From assembly GCA_963578605.1 (NCBI GenBank), contig CAUZEA010000066.1:1-32889 (forward strand): a stretch of DNA of 32,889 nucleotides, in the 5' to 3' direction. Positions 24,189 to 30,793 of this stretch are shown piece after piece. The notes under the pieces are model-generated. The model was not told the DNA's origin. It worked only from the letters and a program-made list of their open reading frames with translations, and made no database searches. Every line of letters begins with the position of its first letter. Position 1 is the first letter of the stretch. The position numbers and the translations under genes are program-made. The stretch comes from JAKVCB01 sp963578605 (GTDB taxonomy: Bacteria; Planctomycetota; Planctomycetia; Pirellulales; Lacipirellulaceae).

Positions 24189-25889
24189 ATGACCAGGTCC
24201 ACAGCCTATTTCTGTTCCGCCGTAGGTGCCTGCACGGTGGTCAGTTTACTTTGGGGCCAGATTGGGGAATTTCACCCCCGCGATGTCATAGTACGGGCTG
24301 AGTTGCTCAGTGATTTGGAGACGGGCGATGGGCGGCACTCGGAAAAATCTCCGGTTGCTTCACTCTTGTTCGGCAATCAGGTCAGCGGGTTCGAAGTTGG
24401 TCCCGCCATTCATTTCGTGGCTCTTCCCGCCGGCGTTGACAAGCATGCACCCGTGGATCCTGTTGAAGCCAACGGGCCAATCTTCGTCGACTGGCCAAAG
24501 CCAAACGTACTGCTGGTTTTTTCAGGTGATCAGGATGGATATCTCGAACCGTGTGGGTGTGCGGGACTGCAAAACCAGAAGGGTGGGCTGAAAAGGCGGC
24601 ATACGCTTTTGAAGGAACTTGAGGCCCGCGGTTGGCCAATCGTCGCCATGGATCTCGGTGGGCAGGTCAGGCGATTTGGCAAACAGGCTGAGATGAAATT
24701 CGAGCGAACTTACCAATCTTTGGAAGAAATGGGCTATGCGGCCGTCGGTTTTGGTACCCATGACCTGAGGATGGATCTGCTGCCGGTGGCCATCAATCTC
24801 GATCCCGAGAAATCAATTCTCGTTTCGGCTAATGCCGGCATTCTTGATTTTGAAAGTGGATTCTCGCGCCGTTACAAGGTGATTGAAGTCAATGCCATGC
24901 GGATTGGAGTGACGTCCGTGCTCGGCAAGACAGAGATCGCCCAGTTACAGAACCTGGATGACGTGGTGATCGAGAACCCTGACCAGGCAATTTCCCAGAT
25001 TCTTCCCGATTTAATGGGCGCACAATGTGACCAGATGGTGTTGTTGGTCTATGCCGATCGCAAGGAGGCAGAAGATCTGGCGCGGCGGTTCCCTGCGTTT
25101 GACTGGGTGGTTGCTGCCAAGGGAGCTGACGAACCTCCGAACGCACCAACCCCCATTAAAAACCAGTCAGGAAAGACGATGACCCAGTTGGTTGAGGTTG
25201 GCCACAAAGGAATGTATGTCGTAGCCGTTGGACTGTACAAGAATGCCACTCCAGCTTTTCGTTACCAACGTGTACCGGTCGATCATCGGTTCAAGGATTC
25301 TCCCGAAATGGAGGAGATCTTTGTCGGCTATCAGGACGAGTTGGAGACATTGGGCCTGGCAGGGCTGGGGCTCCACGCAATCGAACATCCCAGTGGCCGG
25401 CGCTTCGCCGGTTCACAAGTTTGCGCCGACTGCCATGGGACTGCTGCGCAAATCCACGAACACACCCCCCATGCTCATGCCACCAAGACACTCGTCGATC
25501 TTGACCCGTCAAGACAGTACGATCCGGAGTGCTTGAGTTGCCATGCCACTGGCTGGCATCCACAAAACTATTTTCCTTTCGTATCCGGCTACCGCAGCCT
25601 CGAGAAAACCCCACAGATGACTTCCAATGGCTGTGAAAACTGCCATGGTCCGGCCAAACGTCATGCCGATGCCGAATACGGCAATATCGACGTGGAGGAA
25701 AAAGAGCAGGAAGAACTTCGGGAAGAACTTCGTTTGCAGATTGTCGACAACGAAGGAAACATGGAAGGTCAAGTCTTCAAACCAGGTAGTGTCGTGGAAA
25801 TGTGTATAGAATGCCACGATCTCGATAATAGTCCCGATTTCGATTTCCAGGCTTACTGGCCAAACGTCGAGCATCGGGGCAAAGATTAG
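24189..25889 (+). CDS. Metallophosphoesterase-like protein fused to tetraheme cytochrome c (c554-type)
   Basis: From the ATG at 24189 the product is 566 residues, with an N-terminal signal/anchor helix (STAYFCSAVGACTVVSLLWG). The frame is open from a TTG at 24144 overlapping the previous stop; the ATG fits a signal peptide better. Residues about 110-380 resemble the 5'-nucleotidase/UshA-type fold, with the subfamily mark GYLEPCGCAG (E120, C122, C124) followed by NQKGGLKRR; usual metal-site motifs are altered (DLGG for DxGD, GTHDL for GNHD). Residues 400-566 have four CxxCH haem sites (C412, C448, C482, C539) in a cytochrome c554/c' arrangement. It should be a periplasmic electron-transfer protein; what it oxidises or reduces is not known. 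Confidence 0.88.
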   Translation: MTRSTAYFCSAVGACTVVSLLWGQIGEFHPRDVIVRAELLSDLETGDGRHSEKSPVASLLFGNQVSGFEVGPAIHFVALPAGVDKHAPVDPVEANGPIFVDWPKPNVLLVFSGDQDGYLEPCGCAGLQNQKGGLKRRHTLLKELEARGWPIVAMDLGGQVRRFGKQAEMKFERTYQSLEEMGYAAVGFGTHDLRMDLLPVAINLDPEKSILVSANAGILDFESGFSRRYKVIEVNAMRIGVTSVLGKTEIAQLQNLDDVVIENPDQAISQILPDLMGAQCDQMVLLVYADRKEAEDLARRFPAFDWVVAAKGADEPPNAPTPIKNQSGKTMTQLVEVGHKGMYVVAVGLYKNATPAFRYQRVPVDHRFKDSPEMEEIFVGYQDELETLGLAGLGLHAIEHPSGRRFAGSQVCADCHGTAAQIHEHTPHAHATKTLVDLDPSRQYDPECLSCHATGWHPQNYFPFVSGYRSLEKTPQMTSNGCENCHGPAKRHADAEYGNIDVEEKEQEELREELRLQIVDNEGNMEGQVFKPGSVVEMCIECHDLDNSPDFDFQAYWPNVEHRGKD

Positions 25890-25919
25890 CGGGAGTATCG
25901 ATTTGGGGCCGCACCCGCT

Positions 25920-25935
25920 GGGCCAAGCTTGCCCC
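25920..25935. other. Short palindrome between convergent genes
   Basis: GGGCCAAGCTTGCCCC is palindromic apart from one mismatched pair, and sits in the 52-nt gap between the cytochrome gene (plus) and the YebC-type gene (minus). AGCGGG/CCCGCT forms a second stem just upstream (about 25888-25919). A bidirectional termination role is plausible, but there is no T-tract. Confidence 0.4.
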
Positions 25936-25941
25936 TGGAGG

Positions 25942-26694
25942 TTACTGTGCCTCAATTTTCGCCATCGCATCTTCAGGAATATTGAAGTTGGCTGCTACAC
26001 CCTGGACGTCATCATGGTCGTCGAGACGTTCCATGAGATTGAGGACTTTCTTCCCCGTATCGACGTCGAGTTCGACCGTGTCTTTGGGGATCCGTGTAAT
26101 CTCGCGCAGTTCGGTTGACAGCTCAGCTTGATCGAAGGCATTGCAGACTTCATTGAAGACCTCTACCTTGCAAGTGATCTCAAAGCCATTACTCTCTGAG
26201 TGGACATCATCCGCGCCGGCTTCCAAGGCAAGTTCCATGAGAGATTCTTCGTCGATCTGATCCTTTAGCACGATTAACAGTCCTTTACGCTCGAACATCC
26301 AGGCCGCGCAACCCGTAGGGCCCAGCTTTCCTCCCGCCAGTTCAAAAATCTTGCGAATTTCCGGGGCCGTTCGATTGCGATTGTCGGTCAAAATTTCACA
26401 AACCACGGCAACTCCCCCGGGGGCGTGGCCTTCATAGAGGATTTCATCGAAATTGCCGCCATCCAATTCGCCAGTGCCCTTCTTGATAGCCCGTTCAATA
26501 TTGTCTTTGGGCATGCTCACGGCTTTGGCGTCAGTGATCGCGTAGCGGAGCGCGAGGTTCATCGCCGGATCACCACCGCCCGATCGGGCTGCCACGATGA
26601 TCGACTTGGAGAGTTTGCTCCAGAGCTTGCCCCGTTTGTTATCAAGAGCGGCTTTCTTGTGCTTGATGCCGGCCCAGTGTGAATGTCCTGCCAT
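25942..26694 (-). CDS. YebC/PmpR/TACO1-family protein
   Basis: The product is 250 residues from the ATG at 26694 with GAAGGAAG just upstream; the longer frame to 26757 is rejected. It opens with the family signature MAGHSHWAGIKHKKAALDNK, followed by RGKLWSKLSKSIIVAARSGGGDP, MPKDNIERAIKKGTGE, YEGHAPGGVAVVCE, LTDNRNRTAPEIRKIF and GCAAWMFERKG, and ends DDHDDVQGVAANFNIPEDA. Family members have been reported as transcription factors and, more recently, as ribosome-associated factors relieving polyproline stalls. It stands alone, 204 nt downstream of the large TPR gene, with its own ribosome-binding site. Confidence 0.95.
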   Translation of the reverse strand: MAGHSHWAGIKHKKAALDNKRGKLWSKLSKSIIVAARSGGGDPAMNLALRYAITDAKAVSMPKDNIERAIKKGTGELDGGNFDEILYEGHAPGGVAVVCEILTDNRNRTAPEIRKIFELAGGKLGPTGCAAWMFERKGLLIVLKDQIDEESLMELALEAGADDVHSESNGFEITCKVEVFNEVCNAFDQAELSTELREITRIPKDTVELDVDTGKKVLNLMERLDDHDDVQGVAANFNIPEDAMAKIEAQ

Positions 26695-26823
26695 GCTTCC
26701 TTCAATCGTCAAGAGATTCGAAAAAACCCCACAGTTACCATGATCATTTGAGACCACCGATTTGACAAGTCACCATCTCATTTTGAGGGCATCCTGCGTT
26801 GGGCACAAGACTTTAGCATGGCG

Positions 26824-26848
26824 ATGCCTGGCTCATCGTGGCAGGCAT
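26824..26848. other. Hairpin in the spacer between TPR gene and yebC-like gene
   Basis: ATGCCTG (26824-26830) is fully complementary to CAGGCAT (26842-26848) across an 11-nt loop. It lies about 50-75 nt beyond the TPR gene stop and may mark the end of the infB unit. No T-run follows on the minus strand. Confidence 0.4.
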
Positions 26849-26898
26849 TTCTGGTCGCGGCAACGGCCCTCATTTGCAATGAACCTTCCAGGGCGGGG

Positions 26899-29151
26899 TT
26901 ATTCATTTTTTTGCCTGTTCGAGTGGCGTTCAATCTTCTGACGGATCGCTGCTGCTTTGTCGGGGTCGGTTTCTTCCAGTTGCGGCAGGGCGAGGGTCCA
27001 GGCTTGAATTGCCTCGGTGACATTTTTCGCCTTGAGCAGCGCGTCACCCAGGTGTTCCAGGATGATCCCGTCTGCCTTGCCCACATCATCTTTAGTCCGG
27101 GTTGTCTCCCGGTCCAGTTCGACTGCCTTGCGCAACTGGGTGACCGCCATCTCGACTTCGCCTGACCGCAACAGGGCCCAGCCCCAGCTATCACGATAGG
27201 CGGGGTTTTCCGGTTCGGCGGCAACTGCCGATTCGATCAAACGGCGGGCATGCCGCAAGTGCATTGCCTGGTCGACCCACAAATAGCCGAGGTCGTTCAT
27301 TGCGCCAGCGTCTTCCGGAAATTCATCAAGAATCTGCTGAAGCCATTCTTCTCCCTCGGCAACTCGACCTTGTAGAACCGCCAAGTTCGAGAGCACGAAA
27401 CGGGCATCTCGAAGTTCCTCTCGCGTGGCGACATCGTGCCGATCGTCGAATTGCCCGATGAGCTTCTCATACTCGACCATGGCTTCATCATTTCGTTGGG
27501 CGTGGTAAAGAATCCAGGGGACACGGGCGGAAAACTCCGCTGAATCAGGCCGCATTGCCAAGGCCTTGCGGGCAACCTTGAGGGCTTCGTCAGTCGCTCC
27601 GGTCATTTCAGCCGCGAGCGAAAGATAGTAGTACACGGTTGGCTTCTCGTTGCCCAATAGACCAGTGGCAATTGCATCTCTGAATACTTCGGCGGCAGCC
27701 ACATACTGTTGCCTCATCAGCAGCTCCAACCCCCAACTCAAGGTCAGTTCCTGGGCGCCGTCATCAAGTCTTGAAATGGCACCGCGGAAAAAACGTGTCG
27801 CTTCGTCGCTGCGCCCGGCGGAAAGTAACAAACATGCCATGGCCAGCTGATGCTCACTGGTCACGTTATTGGTTTGCCCCGACAAATCTACGAGTCGATC
27901 CACCAAACCGGGTTGCTTCGGAACGGGTGCTACGAGCTCGACCAGGGTTGCCAGATCGGGGAGTTGCTCTGCAGCCTGCTGCAAGGTTTCAAACAAGTTC
28001 TCCACTTTTCTGCGCTGGCTATCGATCCGAATCAGCTTGTCCAGAGCGATGATCGTCAATCCGTCGGCTGTTTCCTGCTTGCGGTTCACAATCGATTGAT
28101 ACAAGGCAACAGCCTCATCGGTGCGTTGTTGATTTTCGCGTTGATATGCGAGGGCGAGCTCAAGAACCGGGTTGTTCGTGTTGGCTGCATGGAGCCTGGC
28201 CAACTCGAGGATAAGAGCTTCGTCGTGATTCAGCCGAGCTAGTACTTCACCCAGCAGTTCGTAAGGCTCTCGACCTTCGGTAGGGGAGCCTGCCTTGAAG
28301 TAATCGCGTAGGTGGTGCCATGCTGCCATCGGTTCATTCCGGGCTAGGGCAACCTGAGCGCGGTGGAATCCAAGCCTTCCTTTCTCGCTTGACGGTAGAT
28401 CAATTTCTGCAAAAGCCTCTGTTGCGAGGTCGTACGATTTTGCGTCCAGGTGGACGATACCACAGAGTTCCCATGTAGCGGTGAGATTGTCTCCCAAAGC
28501 CCGGCGTAACTGCTGCGAGATTACCGCAGCGGGTCCCGCCTGTTTGAGGATCCGTTGAAATTCACCCAGAGCCTGCGACGCCTTAGCCGAGTTGCCAATG
28601 ACAAACTCCAAACGCCCGATCTCCAGTTGGACCAGGAGCATGTCGAGCTTGTCTTTACCGAGCTGCCTGTCGGGGTGGGCAAGCCATGTACGATAGAGCC
28701 GCACTGCGCGGGGCCAGTCTCCCTGTTCGGTGACGTAGAGAGCTAACCGACGAATCAGTAGAGAGTCGGAATGACCATGCTCGGCCGAAAGCAGCGCGTA
28801 CCGTACGGCTTCGGAAGACCGTTCGAGGCTGAATGCAAGTGGCACGATTTCCGCCAGGAGCGAGACGGCCGCTGGATCCCACCGCCAAGCCCGTTGGTAA
28901 TGTCGCAGCGCTGCAGCAATATCTCCCCGTTGAAACAAGGTCCGACCGGTGGCGTAGAGTGCTGCGGCGCGGAGCCGGTCTTGCTGTGGGCCGGTCCGAG
29001 CTGTTTTGCGGGCCAGCAGTTGGAGCGGGTCTTGGAAGGACGTACCGGAATGGTCGTGCGCGGTTTGTGCTGCCAGTGGCGGGCCAACCAGCGATAGCGT
29101 AATGATGCACAGGGCCGCAAGCGGCAGGGGCAATCCTCTGAGAACCATCAT
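26899..29151 (-). CDS. Large secreted TPR protein
   Basis: From the ATG at 29151 the product is 750 residues, with a clear signal peptide (MMVLRGLPLPLAALCIITLS then LVGPPLAAQ). The frame extends to a TTG at 29193, directly after the previous stop, but this would add 14 residues before the signal. At least ten TPR-like helix pairs follow, for example RGDIAAALRHYQRAWRWDPA, QGDWPRAVRLYRTWLAHPD, ATDEALKVARKALAMRPDSA and AKNVTEAIQAWTLALPQLEE. The protein should act in the periplasm as a scaffold for protein assembly. It is the last gene of the infB-rbfA-HhH unit, 42 nt after the HhH gene. The C-terminus (IRQKIERHSNRQKNE) is charged. No enzymatic motif was seen. Confidence 0.86.
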   Translation of the reverse strand: MMVLRGLPLPLAALCIITLSLVGPPLAAQTAHDHSGTSFQDPLQLLARKTARTGPQQDRLRAAALYATGRTLFQRGDIAAALRHYQRAWRWDPAAVSLLAEIVPLAFSLERSSEAVRYALLSAEHGHSDSLLIRRLALYVTEQGDWPRAVRLYRTWLAHPDRQLGKDKLDMLLVQLEIGRLEFVIGNSAKASQALGEFQRILKQAGPAAVISQQLRRALGDNLTATWELCGIVHLDAKSYDLATEAFAEIDLPSSEKGRLGFHRAQVALARNEPMAAWHHLRDYFKAGSPTEGREPYELLGEVLARLNHDEALILELARLHAANTNNPVLELALAYQRENQQRTDEAVALYQSIVNRKQETADGLTIIALDKLIRIDSQRRKVENLFETLQQAAEQLPDLATLVELVAPVPKQPGLVDRLVDLSGQTNNVTSEHQLAMACLLLSAGRSDEATRFFRGAISRLDDGAQELTLSWGLELLMRQQYVAAAEVFRDAIATGLLGNEKPTVYYYLSLAAEMTGATDEALKVARKALAMRPDSAEFSARVPWILYHAQRNDEAMVEYEKLIGQFDDRHDVATREELRDARFVLSNLAVLQGRVAEGEEWLQQILDEFPEDAGAMNDLGYLWVDQAMHLRHARRLIESAVAAEPENPAYRDSWGWALLRSGEVEMAVTQLRKAVELDRETTRTKDDVGKADGIILEHLGDALLKAKNVTEAIQAWTLALPQLEETDPDKAAAIRQKIERHSNRQKNE

Positions 29152-29193
29152 TTGCGGGCCAAGCGTTGCGAACCGAAGCAACTTTGCAATCAA

Positions 29194-30183
29194 CTAACGG
29201 GGTTTTTTCTTGGAAAGGCGGTGGGAAGTTTTCTTCTTTGTAACGGTTTTCTTTTTGACCACTTTTTTGGTTGGGCCGGTCTTTTTCTTGATCTTCTGTT
29301 TTGCCGCCGGGGTCTTCTTGGTCGTTTTTTTGGCAGGTTTCTTCGCGGAGTTTTGGGGGGCTGGTGTTGCAGCGGTTCCGGCCGATTTTGATTTTGCAGT
29401 CGGTTTGCTGGTTTTTTGGCCGTCTGTTTTTGGCAGTCTCTTTTTCTTCGATACTTCTTTTTTTTCTTCGGGAGGATCGGGTTGCTTTTCAGGTGGCTTG
29501 GGGGGACGTTTCGGCAGGCGATCTTTGCAGGTGGGGTTGATTTCCAGCAGCAACTTGCGGGCGACTTGTCCGTAGGGATTACGGCCCACCTCAACGCCTA
29601 GATTGTGGAGCAGCGAACCAACTTCAATTCCCTTCGACTTTGGGATTGCCCGTTCCAGGCCGGGCACGACTCTTTTTTTGACCTCGGAGTTGCTGATAAC
29701 ACCGATTGTATGAAGGGAAATCATCAAGCCACGGTTCACAGGAATGGAATGCCCACTGAGGGCCGTTTGGGTTACGTATGCTACGACGAAAGGAGTTGAA
29801 CCGTTATATTTCTCAAGGGTTTTTACGGCTTGTCCAATGTTTTGCTTTTTCAGAATTTCAACGTCGAAGGCGTAAACAGTTTCGAAAATGCTGTGCAGTG
29901 TCTGTTTGAGCCGAGCGGCGGATTCGGTTGGATCGACGAGCCCTCGAAAGCTTTCCGACAGTTCTTTGACGGTGCTCACGCGGACCTCGTTCAGGTCGAA
30001 ATAATCTTTTGTGATATTGGCAAAGGCTTTCTCCGCTGCTTCGTGGTTAGAGTTCTCTAACAAGCACGCAAACAGCGTATGTTCGAGCAGCGTACGGTCT
30101 ATTGCCGGGGTATGGGGAACGAAATGTTTACGAAGTACTCGAACGGTTTTCTTGATCAATGCCGTGCGATTCGGTAACGCCAT
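29194..30183 (-). CDS. Endonuclease III-fold (HhH-GPD) protein lacking catalytic residues, with histone-H1-like tail
   Basis: Of its 329 residues, 1-226 follow the helical plan of endonuclease III. The helix-hairpin-helix region Y126-NGSTPFVVAYVTQTAL and the PVNRG segment align without gaps to the family's LPGVGRKTA and AVDTH. The catalytic Lys of EndoIII (K120) is replaced by Phe132 and the catalytic Asp (D138) by Asn150, and the C-terminal iron-sulfur cysteines are absent (one Cys, 219). Residues 227-329 are Lys/Pro/Ala/Thr rich (KKPAKKTTKKTPAAKQKIKK), like histone H1 or bacterial Hc1 tails. It should bind DNA without glycosylase activity. It lies between rbfA and the TPR gene. The family is known to me from planctomycetes; function is not established. 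Confidence 0.82.
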   Translation of the reverse strand: MALPNRTALIKKTVRVLRKHFVPHTPAIDRTLLEHTLFACLLENSNHEAAEKAFANITKDYFDLNEVRVSTVKELSESFRGLVDPTESAARLKQTLHSIFETVYAFDVEILKKQNIGQAVKTLEKYNGSTPFVVAYVTQTALSGHSIPVNRGLMISLHTIGVISNSEVKKRVVPGLERAIPKSKGIEVGSLLHNLGVEVGRNPYGQVARKLLLEINPTCKDRLPKRPPKPPEKQPDPPEEKKEVSKKKRLPKTDGQKTSKPTAKSKSAGTAATPAPQNSAKKPAKKTTKKTPAAKQKIKKKTGPTKKVVKKKTVTKKKTSHRLSKKKPR

Positions 30184-30233
30184 GAGAAATGATGGGTTGA
30201 ATGAGGGTGTGTGTGAGAAATTTGGCGATGTGA

Positions 30234-30620
30234 TTAGTTGGATTCAGTTTCGTCTAAAGTGTTATCGACGGCTGATTCTGCGGGCAACACGTCGTCGAGA
30301 ATTTTTGAAATAGCAATGGAATTTTTCACACCTTGATCCAGTTCAAAGCGGAGCCGCGGGGTGTACCGCGTGTCAATTCGATTGGAGATCTTGTTTTGGA
30401 GAAATCCCGCCGAACTTCTCAATCCATGCAAGCACAAATTCTGTTTTATTTCGTTTCCCATGACCGATATATGGACTTTGGCCAGGCGCAAATCTGCCGA
30501 GACCTCCACGTAGGTGACAGTGACGTCTGCGATACGCGGATCGCGCAACTCGGCGATGATGGCCATACTGACCACTTCGCGAATCGCCTGAGCCACTTTT
30601 TGAACACGTCGCGATGTCAT
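30234..30620 (-). CDS. rbfA: Ribosome-binding factor A
   Basis: This 128-residue protein opens MTSRRVQKVAQAIREVVSMA and contains ELRDPRIADVTVTYVEVSADL, RLAKVHISVMG and TPRLRFELDQGVKNSIAISKI, the KH-like fold and conserved elements of RbfA. It binds the 30S subunit and assists maturation of the 16S rRNA 5' end. It follows infB by 173 nt on the same strand, the near-universal infB-rbfA order. The gap does not encode the DUF503 protein often found between them in other phyla. The C-terminus is short and acidic. Confidence 0.95.
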   Translation of the reverse strand: MTSRRVQKVAQAIREVVSMAIIAELRDPRIADVTVTYVEVSADLRLAKVHISVMGNEIKQNLCLHGLRSSAGFLQNKISNRIDTRYTPRLRFELDQGVKNSIAISKILDDVLPAESAVDNTLDETESN

Positions 30621-30793
30621 ACGGTGGAAATTTTGCAGGTTTAGGGTGAACGACCAGAATGCCAGGCCGTTGGTTGACGATCAACGGTGGCGGTATCCAG
30701 CGACAGGCGATTGAACAAAAGGAAGGACTTTGCGGTTGTGAAACGGGAAGCATGTTTTCCCCAACCGTATTCTCAGCCTTGCCGCTCGTCCAA

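Noticed and set aside
30621..30793. DUF503 gene between infB and rbfA
   Set aside because: The 173-nt gap is too short for the family's roughly 90 residues and its frames show no similarity.
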